Of a DNA stretch of 64,000 nt, positions 34,478-41,430 are shown piece after piece. A program made the translations under genes and the position numbers. Below the pieces are notes generated by a model. That model was not told where the DNA came from. It made no database searches and worked only from the letters and a program-made list of their open reading frames with translations. Numbering within the stretch: position 1 is the stretch's first letter; each line of letters opens with the position of its first letter. This DNA is from Cytophagales bacterium. Lineage in GTDB: Bacteria > Bacteroidota > Bacteroidia > Cytophagales > Thermoflexibacteraceae. The DNA is taken from NCBI GenBank assembly GCA_013299115.1, contig JAAFKA010000002.1, forward strand, positions 248,001 to 312,000, in the 5' to 3' direction.

Positions 34478-35914
34478 ATGTCGCCAAGCCTAATTTTTAC
34501 TGTTATTTCGCTGTACTTTCTTGCCCTGATAGTCATAGCCTACTTTACCTCAAAGGGAGCAGACACCGAAGGATTTTTTACAGCAGACAAAAAAGCTGCA
34601 TGGTACGTGGTGGCTTTTGGTATGATAGGGGCTTCATTGTCGGGAGTTACGTTTATTTCTGTGCCTGGGGACGTGGGGACAGGGCAATTTGCCTATTTCC
34701 AAATGGTGTTGGGCTATTTGGCGGGCTATGCAGTCATTGGTTGGGTGCTGTTGCCTTTGTATTATAGGCTGAATTTGGTATCTATCTACACCTACCTCGA
34801 CCAGAGATTTGGCTTTTGGTCATACAAAACAGGGTCGTCTTTTTTCTTGCTTTCTCGCACCATTGGCTCTGCTTTTCGGCTCTATTTGGTGGCGGCGGTG
34901 TTGCAAATTGGTATTTTTGACCCTTTGGGCATACCTTTTTTTGTCAATGTGCTGCTAACCATTGCCTTGATTTGGGTCTATACTTTCAAAGGAGGTATGA
35001 AAACTATTATTTGGACAGATACTTTCCAAACTTTTTTCCTTGTGGCTGCCGTTGTGATGAGTGTGGTGCTGATAGCACAACAGTTGGAATTAGATTTTTG
35101 GGGACTTGTCAAAACAGTGAAAGAAAGTAATTACTCGCAAATATTTTTCTGGGATTGGCAGGATAAAAGGTTTTTTCTCAAACAGTTTTTGGCGGGTATG
35201 TTTATTGCCATCACCATGACAGGCTTAGACCAAGACCTGATGCAGAAAAATTTGGCTTGCAAAAATATCAAAGAGGCACAAAAAAATATGCTTTCTTTTG
35301 TGGTGGTATTGGTTGCTGTTAATTTTTTGTTTATCACGTTGGGGGCTTTGCTCTATATCTACGCCAACCAAAAAGGCATACCTATTCCCGAAAGAGCAGA
35401 TTATTTGTACCCTACCTTAGCCCTTAACCTGCATTTTGGTACGGTGGCTGCGGTTTTTTTCTTGCTCGGCATCATTGCCTCGTCTTATGCAAGTGCAGAT
35501 TCTGCCTTAGCCTCGCTGACCACTGCCTTTTGCATAGATTTTTTGAATTTTGCAGACAAGGTAGAAAGTTTGCGACAAAAGCTAAAATTTTGGGTGCATT
35601 TGGGCTTTTCGGTGCTATTGTTTTTTGTGATTTTGCTTTTTCAGGCAATCAACAAAGCAAGTGTAATTAAAGCCGTTTTTACGGCGGCGGGCTACACTTA
35701 TGGTCCCTTGTTGGGTCTGTTTGCCTTTGGGTTGTTTACCAAGTATGCCGTAAAAGACCGTTATGTACCATTGGTTTGTGTAGCCTCACCTGTTCTATGT
35801 TACTTGCTGAATTTGTACTCCGAACAGCTATTATTCGGCTATAAATTTGGTTTCGAATTGCTGTTATTCAACGGCTTGCTCACTTTTTTAGGGCTGTGGG
35901 CGGTGCGGAGGTAA
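34478..35914 (+). CDS. Sodium:solute symporter family protein
   Basis: A 478-aa polytopic membrane protein with about 13 hydrophobic segments, typical of the SSS (LeuT-fold) family. Characteristic segments are the N-terminal FFTADKKAAWYVVAFGMIGASLSGVTFISVPG, and GLDQDLMQKNLACKN and SYASADSALASLTTAF, which carry the Na+-site residues of TM8. It would take up an organic solute with sodium; the substrate is not deducible (Bacteroidota members are close to sialic acid, sugar or proline carriers). It overlaps the convergent gene 35888-36403 by 27 bp. Confidence 0.9.
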   Translation: MSPSLIFTVISLYFLALIVIAYFTSKGADTEGFFTADKKAAWYVVAFGMIGASLSGVTFISVPGDVGTGQFAYFQMVLGYLAGYAVIGWVLLPLYYRLNLVSIYTYLDQRFGFWSYKTGSSFFLLSRTIGSAFRLYLVAAVLQIGIFDPLGIPFFVNVLLTIALIWVYTFKGGMKTIIWTDTFQTFFLVAAVVMSVVLIAQQLELDFWGLVKTVKESNYSQIFFWDWQDKRFFLKQFLAGMFIAITMTGLDQDLMQKNLACKNIKEAQKNMLSFVVVLVAVNFLFITLGALLYIYANQKGIPIPERADYLYPTLALNLHFGTVAAVFFLLGIIASSYASADSALASLTTAFCIDFLNFADKVESLRQKLKFWVHLGFSVLLFFVILLFQAINKASVIKAVFTAAGYTYGPLLGLFAFGLFTKYAVKDRYVPLVCVASPVLCYLLNLYSEQLLFGYKFGFELLLFNGLLTFLGLWAVRR

Positions 35915-36403
35915 TAGCTGCACAGGGAGGGTTGTTAGGCTCAAATCCGTAGTTTCCCAAAGATTTTTTGCCATTTGCTCTGAAAAACCACGAGCTTCCT
36001 CAAATTTTTGGAACTTTACAGCCTGAATGTTGCTGGTTTGTTTTGCCTCTATCATTTTTTCTAAGGTCAGTTTTGCAAATATACTTTCAGCTTCTAAAAC
36101 AGCTTCGGCTTTCAGCCCATATTTTGCAGCAGGAGCATACCAATTTTTGTGTATCCACGCCAACACCTCTGGCGTTACGACTTTCAGGTGCGAATGGTCA
36201 GAAATCATTACTTTTATTCGTTTTTCTCTGATAAACTCCACCGAGTATTTCATATCTTTCAGAAACACTGCGTTATCTAATTTGAAAAAACCTTTCCAAA
36301 ACGCAAAAGCCGTATGCGGTATTTCTCTCCGCATATCATACAAAGTGCAAAATTCGCTATCATACACTAACGGATAGGCTGCTAAACTTTCTACATTGGT
36401 CAT
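35888..36403 (-). CDS. Conserved hypothetical protein, STAS/SpoIIAA-like
   Basis: A 171-aa soluble protein that I do not recognise as a named family. The first 130 residues alternate strands and helices in a way that resembles SpoIIAA/STAS-like regulators of Bacteroidota (LVYDSEFCTLYDMRREIPHTAFAFWKGFF...VMISDHSHLKVVTPEVLAWIHKNW). The last 20 residues are Pro/Leu-rich and are encoded within the 27-bp overlap with the convergent symporter gene, so the C-terminus may be variable. No catalytic motif is visible. Coding is supported by an uninterrupted frame and protein-like composition. Confidence 0.7.
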   Translation of the reverse strand: MTNVESLAAYPLVYDSEFCTLYDMRREIPHTAFAFWKGFFKLDNAVFLKDMKYSVEFIREKRIKVMISDHSHLKVVTPEVLAWIHKNWYAPAAKYGLKAEAVLEAESIFAKLTLEKMIEAKQTSNIQAVKFQKFEEARGFSEQMAKNLWETTDLSLTTLPVQLLPPHRPQP

Positions 36404-36480
36404 TGGTTGTTTGGTATAAATTGAGCATAAATAAAATTGGGTAAAGTAAATGATTGCGTTGGTGGTTGTCTTGCTACTTT

Positions 36481-36513
36481 AAACCTATAAGGTTTTTAAA
36501 ATCTTATAGGTTT
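36481..36513. repeat. TTTAAA-centred palindrome in a divergent promoter gap
   Basis: Arms 36481-36496 (AAACCTATAAGGTTTT) and 36498-36513 pair except for one G:T-type mismatch, with a 1-nt spacer. Unlike its four relatives it lies between divergent genes (36403 minus, 36607 plus), so it is not placed as a terminator there. Confidence 0.7.
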
Positions 36514-36606
36514 AGATTTTAAAAACAGCAAAAATCATTCTAAAAATGTTTTTTTTGAAAATATAAATTGGTAAATAGCAGGTAAATTCACGAATAATAA
36601 AGTCTT

Positions 36607-36798
36607 ATGAAAACAATCAATTTATCTGATGAGGATTTTGAAAAGTTGCTGCATCTTTCAATGGAACACGATGAAATATATGGCAATGAAAATGAAACTG
36701 TTTGGAATTTTGATGATGTAGAAAATTTACGTCAAATTGGAACAGAATTTATATCTTTGCTCACAACTTATTTGAAACAAGCACCAAATAATGCCTAA
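36607..36798 (+). CDS. Small acidic protein upstream of a nuclease-like gene
   Basis: A 63-aa, strongly acidic, predicted helical protein (MKTINLSDEDFEKLLHLSMEHDE...). It has no recognised family. Its stop overlaps the start of the following nuclease-like gene by 8 bp (36791-36798), which indicates translational coupling and a shared function. Size, charge and position resemble an antitoxin or a protein inhibitor, but nothing in the sequence proves this. The ATG is the first in the frame and follows AT-rich leader DNA. Confidence 0.65.
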   Translation: MKTINLSDEDFEKLLHLSMEHDEIYGNENETVWNFDDVENLRQIGTEFISLLTTYLKQAPNNA

Positions 36799-37747
36799 AT
36801 TATTTTCTACTACTAACAAAAAATTCCTTAAACAGGTAAATAAACCTGAAAGTGAGTTAAATAAGTTCATTTGTGAAAATTGGACTTCGTTGTTCCCCAA
36901 CCTTGTACTTGTAACAGGCGAATTCCCTTTAAAAGGAAATGTTAGAAGCATTGGTACAAGTGGGAGAATAGATATTTTGGCATATAACCCCAAGTCTAAA
37001 AGGTTTGTAATTTTTGAGTTAAAAAAAGATTACGATAAAAATATAACAGAACAAGCAGCAGATTACAGGGAATATATTGAAGACAATTTTGCTGATGTTT
37101 ATTTAAAAACGTCACAATTGTATAATATTGAATTGCCCAAATTTCAAGAAATTGACATAAAGCAAATTGAAATTGTATTGATAGCCAAAAAATTTTCTAT
37201 CACTCAGATTGAAAGAGTAAAGAAAAATAAAGAAAATAATATTACGCTGATAAAGTATTTTTGGTTTGAAGATGATTTAGTTTTCATTGATTATCTAAAC
37301 AATGACCCTGACGAAGAAAAAATAGAAGCAGCAGATAGCAAAAAAATTCGTTTGGTTAAGGAAATAGTCAATCAAGACCCTGATTTATACGAAATCGACA
37401 GATTTTTTAATCTCAAACAAGAGAGCAAAGATGTTTTTCTTATTTTCTACAACTGGTTGAAAAAATTGGGGGATGTAAAAATTACACCAAGACAAGTGTT
37501 ATTAAAAGTTGAATTTAAAGAACATACTTTTTCTGCGGTGGGCTACGCAGGCAAAGTTGCGAGTAAGCAAATTTTGCAAATTAATACTAATATCAACTTA
37601 ATGAATAGTAGTGGTATTTTGGTAGAGGATAGAGTGCGAGCAGGGCAAAAGAAGAAGGGTAGTTTAGCCTCTGAAAGATACGAAATCAGATTGCGAAGTG
37701 CTAATGAAATGCAAATAATGATAAATGCTTTAAAAGACAAAATGTGA
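36791..37747 (+). CDS. PD-(D/E)XK nuclease-domain protein
   Basis: A 318-aa protein. Residues about 18-110 carry a PD-(D/E)XK core: an acidic helix (ESELNKFICENW), GRIDILAYN (Asp), FVIFELKKDY (Glu-x-Lys) and a QAADYREYI helix, the Q-x(3)-Y pattern of restriction-like nucleases. It resembles NucS/DUF91-like and DUF5655-associated enzymes. The rest is a helical region followed by a beta-rich C-terminal domain (KITPRQVLLKVEFKEHTFSAVG...YEIRLRSANEMQIMINALK) that could bind DNA or protein. It is coupled to the 63-aa gene by an 8-bp overlap. A DNA-targeting role in defence, repair or toxin action is possible; none is shown. Confidence 0.8.
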   Translation: MPKLFSTTNKKFLKQVNKPESELNKFICENWTSLFPNLVLVTGEFPLKGNVRSIGTSGRIDILAYNPKSKRFVIFELKKDYDKNITEQAADYREYIEDNFADVYLKTSQLYNIELPKFQEIDIKQIEIVLIAKKFSITQIERVKKNKENNITLIKYFWFEDDLVFIDYLNNDPDEEKIEAADSKKIRLVKEIVNQDPDLYEIDRFFNLKQESKDVFLIFYNWLKKLGDVKITPRQVLLKVEFKEHTFSAVGYAGKVASKQILQINTNINLMNSSGILVEDRVRAGQKKKGSLASERYEIRLRSANEMQIMINALKDKM

Positions 37748-37787
37748 TTTGATTGTACGTATATTCGAACTTTAAAAACCAATATTT

Positions 37788-38693
37788 ATGCAATTAATAG
37801 ATGGCAAATTCGTTTCGGCACAAATTCAGGAAGAAATAGCCTTAGAAGTCGATGCCCTCAAAGCAAGTGGCAAAAGAGTACCCCATTTGGCTGCTGTCTT
37901 GGTGGGCAATGATGGGGCAAGTGAAACCTACGTAGCAAGCAAAGTAAAGAGTTGCGAAAAAGTTGGCTTTTCGTCTTCTTTGTTGCGTTTCGATGCCAAT
38001 ATTTCGGAGGCTGCCCTGCTCAAAGTGGTGCAAGACCTGAACGAAAACCCCGAAATAGATGGTTTCATTGTGCAGTTGCCTCTGCCCAAACACATAGACG
38101 CAAACAAAATTTTGTTGGCTATTGACCCCGACAAAGATGTAGATGGTTTTCACCCCGCTAATGTGGGCAAAATGGTGCTGAACTTGCCCTGTTTTATTCC
38201 TGCCACGCCTTACGGCATTTTGCTTTTGATAGAAAGATACAAAATAGAAACCGCAGGCAAACATTGTGTAGTCATTGGGCGTAGCAATATTGTAGGTTTC
38301 CCTATGACTATTCTCATGGGACGCAACACCTACCCTGGCAACTGCACTGTAACCATGACCCACAGCAAAACCAAAGATTTGCAAGCCGAAGCCCTCAGAG
38401 CCGATATTTTGATTGCTGCTTTGGGAAGACCCGAATTTGTAACGGCTAATATGGTCAAACAAGGGGCAGTGGTTATAGACGTAGGCATTACCAGAGTGGT
38501 TGATACTACCAAAAAGTCGGGCTTTGCTCTCAAAGGAGATGTAAAATTTGACGAGGTGCTGCCTAAATGCAGCTACATTACCCCTGTACCCGGTGGCGTA
38601 GGACTGATGACTGTTACGGCTTTGCTAAAAAATACTTTGCAAGCCTACTACAACAGAATGGGAACTACTGAAAAATTGTTTTTTGAGTTTTAA
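37788..38693 (+). CDS. folD: Bifunctional methylenetetrahydrofolate dehydrogenase / methenyltetrahydrofolate cyclohydrolase
   Basis: FolD interconverts 5,10-methylene-, 5,10-methenyl- and 10-formyl-THF in one-carbon metabolism. The 301-aa protein has the catalytic Lys-containing segment [15 protein letters not shown], the signature [23 protein letters not shown] and the nucleotide-binding stretch [14 protein letters not shown]. The C-terminal [18 protein letters not shown] is complete. The length is normal. The next gene, a DUF4199 membrane protein, starts 4 bp after the stop, so they may share a transcript. Confidence 0.97.
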   Translation: MQLIDGKFVSAQIQEEIALEVDALKASGKRVPHLAAVLVGNDGASETYVASKVKSCEKVGFSSSLLRFDANISEAALLKVVQDLNENPEIDGFIVQLPLPKHIDANKILLAIDPDKDVDGFHPANVGKMVLNLPCFIPATPYGILLLIERYKIETAGKHCVVIGRSNIVGFPMTILMGRNTYPGNCTVTMTHSKTKDLQAEALRADILIAALGRPEFVTANMVKQGAVVIDVGITRVVDTTKKSGFALKGDVKFDEVLPKCSYITPVPGGVGLMTVTALLKNTLQAYYNRMGTTEKLFFEF

Positions 38694-38697
38694 AACT

Positions 38698-39213
38698 ATG
38701 AACAAAGTAATTTATCTTCGTACCACCTTAGCCACAGGATTTTTTACAGGTTTAGTAGCCTTTGCCTTAGCTTTGCTCTTGTTTCAAGTGGGCTTAAAAC
38801 CTTTGGGCAAACACTTGTTTTTGTTCTTGCCTGTCTATGCAGCAGGCATGATGCTGGGCTTAACCTACTTTCGAAATTTCAAGAACAAGGGCATTTTGCA
38901 TGGTTATCAAAGTTTACCTATGACATTGCTAATCAATGTGTTAGCCTCTATTTTGTATGCAAGTGCTGTCTATTTATTCCTACGTTTTGTAAGTGATGAA
39001 ATGTTAAGGCAACACCACCAAGATTTATTGCAACTCTTAGAAACCAACCGAACTGCTATGATTGCCCAAACCAGCAAAGAAATGTTTGAAGAAAAATTAA
39101 ATAGTATCAAAGAAGTTTCCATTGCTAGCATTTCAGTAGATATTTTTCTTAAATCTTCATTGCTTGGTGTCTTTGTAGCAGGGCTGATGGGGCTGGGATT
39201 GCGAAAGGTATGA
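38698..39213 (+). CDS. DUF4199-family membrane protein
   Basis: A 171-aa protein starting at the ATG at 38698 (MNKVIYLRTTLATGFFTG), 4 bp after the folD stop. Four hydrophobic helices are visible (about 9-30, 38-55, 75-98, 148-168), with a polar stretch rich in Gln, Glu and Lys between the third and fourth (MLRQHHQDLLQLLETNRTAM). This layout fits DUF4199, a Bacteroidota inner-membrane family with no known role. The short gap to folD suggests co-transcription without an obvious metabolic link. A gene-free stretch follows that contains the twin promoters upstream of the ECF sigma gene. Confidence 0.78.
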   Translation: MNKVIYLRTTLATGFFTGLVAFALALLLFQVGLKPLGKHLFLFLPVYAAGMMLGLTYFRNFKNKGILHGYQSLPMTLLINVLASILYASAVYLFLRFVSDEMLRQHHQDLLQLLETNRTAMIAQTSKEMFEEKLNSIKEVSIASISVDIFLKSSLLGVFVAGLMGLGLRKV

Positions 39214-39349
39214 TGAGGGAAATATCAAAAAACTACCAGAAATCAAGAGATTACGCATTTCGAGAAGCTTGAGAAACCCAAGAGGATTCAATACAACAGT
39301 TAGAAATATGGTTAATTTAGTCTTTTGTTTAATTATTATAAAAAAAAAT

Positions 39350-39391
39350 TAAACAAAATTTTGTTTATTATTTTGTTTAGTTTTATATTTG
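39350..39391 (+). promoter_or_regulatory. Upstream palindrome-promoter P1
   Basis: A perfect 18-nt palindrome, TAAACAAAATTTTGTTTA (39350-39367), overlaps the -33 TTTG (39360-39363). A 20-nt gap leads to TATATTTG (39384-39391), a perfect Bacteroidota -7 box. A protein bound to the palindrome would cover the -33. Transcription would begin near 39398. Confidence 0.65.
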
Positions 39392-39397
39392 TATTCT

Positions 39398-39550
39398 TCA
39401 ACAAAGTAATGAAAAGTAATCTTTGTGGTATGCTTTTGTGATATACTTCAGAGTAGTTTGTGGGTTTAATTTAAACAAAGTAGAATGATTAAAAATAGTC
39501 TGAAAAGACTAAAAACACGCAAAAAAGCCTTATTTTAAGGCTTTTTTCGT
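39398..39550 (+). ncRNA. Candidate small RNA or leader transcript between P1 and its terminator
   Basis: About 150 nt run from the expected P1 start to a strong intrinsic terminator at 39521-39547. The only ORF is ten codons from the ATG at 39409 (MKSNLCGMLL), so it is either a leader peptide or none. A small AGTC-tgaaaa-GACT hairpin precedes the terminator. This is inferred from signals only; no RNA family is recognised. Confidence 0.45.
39521..39547 (+). terminator. Strong intrinsic terminator
   Basis: AAAAAAGCCTTA, a TTT loop and TAAGGCTTTTTT form a perfect 12-bp stem ending in a T-run. It separates P1 from P2. Confidence 0.85.
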
Positions 39551-39598
39551 TTTTTCAGAATTTTATTTAGTTTTGTTTAATATATTTTCAAAAATAGT

Positions 39599-39640
39599 TA
39601 AACAAAAATTTGTTTATTTGTTTAATCTTATATAGTTTTG
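39599..39640 (+). promoter_or_regulatory. Palindrome-promoter P2 of the ECF sigma gene
   Basis: The near-perfect palindrome TAAACAAAAATTTGTTTA (39599-39616) overlaps -33 TTTG (39609-39612). Exactly 20 nt later lies TAGTTTTG (39633-39640). The geometry is identical to P1. Transcription would start near 39647, leaving a leader of about 23 nt before the sigma ATG. Confidence 0.65.
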
Positions 39641-39669
39641 TTCCCATAAATCTTAAACAGATAAGGATT

Positions 39670-40179
39670 ATGTCTCCATCAGAATTTAATTCGACCCTCA
39701 GCCAAATGATAAGCAGTTTGAAGCCATTTGCGTTGAAACTCACAAGAGATGCAGAAGATGCAAATGACTTGTTGCAAGAAACAATGTTAAAAGCCTACAC
39801 CAATCGGGAGAAATTTGCAGAAGGCACAAACCTTAAAGCATGGCTTTATACCATCATGCGTAATACTTTCATTACCAACTACCAACGCCTATTGCGAAGA
39901 AATACTTTCATCGATACCACCGAAAACTTGCATTACATTAATTCTAATGAAAGTATTACCCAAAATTTGGCTTATTCTACTTTTGCTATGCAAGACATAG
40001 AAAAAGCAATGAAGACGGTAGATGAGGCATATAGCACACCCTTTGTGATGTATTTTAGAGGTTTTAAATATCACGAAATTGCAGAAAAACTACACATTCC
40101 AATTGGTACTGTAAAAAACAGAATACATATTGCTCGTCAAGAACTCAAAGACAAATTGCAAATGTATAAGTACAAATAA
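39670..40179 (+). CDS. ECF-type sigma-70 family RNA polymerase sigma factor
   Basis: The ATG at 39670 (MSPSEFNSTLSQMI), preceded by AGGATT, gives 169 aa; an upstream ATG at 39610 falls inside the promoter P2 and is rejected. Region 2 is clear (FALKLTRDAEDANDLLQETMLKAYTNREKF...LKAWLYTIMRNTFITNYQR), as is region 4 (VMYFRGFKYHEIAEKLHIPIGTVKNRIHIARQEL). No anti-sigma gene follows, so it is probably not of the classical membrane-sequestered type. Control appears to be transcriptional, through the palindrome that covers the -33 of P2. The target promoters are unknown. It is monocistronic, with a terminator at 40292-40318. Confidence 0.92.
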   Translation: MSPSEFNSTLSQMISSLKPFALKLTRDAEDANDLLQETMLKAYTNREKFAEGTNLKAWLYTIMRNTFITNYQRLLRRNTFIDTTENLHYINSNESITQNLAYSTFAMQDIEKAMKTVDEAYSTPFVMYFRGFKYHEIAEKLHIPIGTVKNRIHIARQELKDKLQMYKYK

Positions 40180-40291
40180 TAAAAAATATTTTTAGTAAGT
40201 TACTCATCATGTGGCTTTGAGTAGTAAGATGAACAAGAAATACACAATTTTCAGAAACAACTACTATACTTCCAAAATTGTAAAGCTCAAG

Positions 40292-40318
40292 CCTGAAACT
40301 GCACAAGTTTCAGGTTTT
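40292..40318 (+). terminator. Intrinsic terminator after the sigma gene
   Basis: CCTGAAACT (40292-40300) pairs perfectly with AGTTTCAGG (40306-40314) and is followed by TTTTGTTGTT. It lies about 110 bp downstream of the stop. Confidence 0.7.
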
Positions 40319-40362
40319 GTTGTTATATTGTGTCTGCTAAAACGTATGCTACATTTTGACCA

Positions 40363-40410
40363 ACTGACTAACTACTAACTGACTAACTACCAACTGACTA
40401 ACTACCAACT
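40363..40410. repeat. Three-copy 15-16-nt tandem repeat
   Basis: The unit AACTGACTAACTACC is repeated three times, the first with a one-base variant (CTACT), ending in a partial AACTG. It lies immediately upstream of the TTG start of the FecCD permease gene, where a ribosome-binding site would normally be. Confidence 0.8.
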
Positions 40411-40413
40411 GTT

Positions 40414-41409
40414 TTGCCTCGTCATTTTATTTTTTTGTTACTTTGTTTGACTTGCTTGTGCTTAGTCGACATCGCCATAGGCAGTGTGTATATTCCTGTG
40501 TGGTCTGTTGTACAAATACTATTTGATAAACAAGCAATTCATTCGGCAAGTTGGGAGTTGATAGTCCTCGATTACAGACTGCCAAAAACTTTAACGGCTG
40601 TTTTGGCGGGGGCAGGACTTGCTGTTGGTGGTTTGCAGATGCAAACTTTGTTTCGCAATCCCCTTGCCTCACCAGATTTGTTGGGCATTTCTGCGGGTGC
40701 TTCGTTGGGCGTTGCTGTTGTCATTTTTCTAAAAAATAGTTTGCCTACGTGGGCGTGGTTGCAAGGACAGTGGCTCTTGATTGGAGCTGCTACGGCTGGG
40801 GCAGTAGCTGTTTTGTTGGTTTTGTTGTGGGTTGCTCACCATGTTTCAGCCACTTCGCTGTTGGTCATGGGTTTTTTGTTTACGGCTTTGATTGGTGCTT
40901 TTGTCAATTTGTTGCAATATTTCAGCCGTCCCGATACGTTGCAACAATATATGATTTGGACTTTTGGCTCTCTGCATAGCACTTCTTGGCAGCAACTCCC
41001 CTATTTGGCAGTGGTGGTAAGTTTGGGTTTGGGCTTGGCTTATCTCCTCCAAAAACCTCTGAATACTTGGCTTTTGGGAGAACAATACGCCCAAAGTATG
41101 GGTGTAAACAGCCAACAAGTCAAAATTTTGCTTATGTTGTCCGTTGGATTATTGGCAGGAGGAATTACAGCTTTTTGTGGTTTTATCAGTTTTGTGGCTG
41201 TAGCAGTCCCACATTTGGCTTTTTATTGGTTGCGAACAGCCAATCTGAAACTATTGTTGCCTATGACAGCCTTGTTGGGTGCTATTGTCTTGTTGGCTTG
41301 CGATATTTTATGTAGTCTTTCGCCCAGCAGTCATATTTTGCCTATCAACATTGTAACAGCTTTGTTGGGTTCTCCTGTAGTGTTAGGTTTGCTTTGGCGA
41401 AAAGGATAA
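40414..41409 (+). CDS. FecCD-family ABC transporter permease (iron siderophore/haem/cobalamin type)
   Basis: A 331-aa inner-membrane protein with about nine to ten hydrophobic helices. It shows the family motifs DYRLPKTLTAVLAGAGLAVGGLQMQTLFRNPLASPDLLGISAGASLG at the N-terminus and LLAGGITAFCGFISFVAVAVPHLAFY in the conserved coupling region. It must start at TTG 40414 (MPRHFIFLLLCL); no in-frame ATG exists before residues 70-80, and family alignment needs this N-terminus. The three 15-nt repeats directly precede the start. The binding protein and ATPase that complete such importers are not adjacent. The substrate is unknown. Confidence 0.9.
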   Translation: MPRHFIFLLLCLTCLCLVDIAIGSVYIPVWSVVQILFDKQAIHSASWELIVLDYRLPKTLTAVLAGAGLAVGGLQMQTLFRNPLASPDLLGISAGASLGVAVVIFLKNSLPTWAWLQGQWLLIGAATAGAVAVLLVLLWVAHHVSATSLLVMGFLFTALIGAFVNLLQYFSRPDTLQQYMIWTFGSLHSTSWQQLPYLAVVVSLGLGLAYLLQKPLNTWLLGEQYAQSMGVNSQQVKILLMLSVGLLAGGITAFCGFISFVAVAVPHLAFYWLRTANLKLLLPMTALLGAIVLLACDILCSLSPSSHILPINIVTALLGSPVVLGLLWRKG

Positions 41410-41430
41410 TTATTATGGCTTTTTAGATAT

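Noticed and set aside
39610-39669. Upstream ATG for the ECF sigma factor
   Set aside because: It lies within the -33/-7 region of promoter P2, and the extra residues are not sigma-like.
40363-40410. CRISPR array
   Set aside because: The 15-nt units are directly adjacent with no spacers, and no cas gene is nearby.
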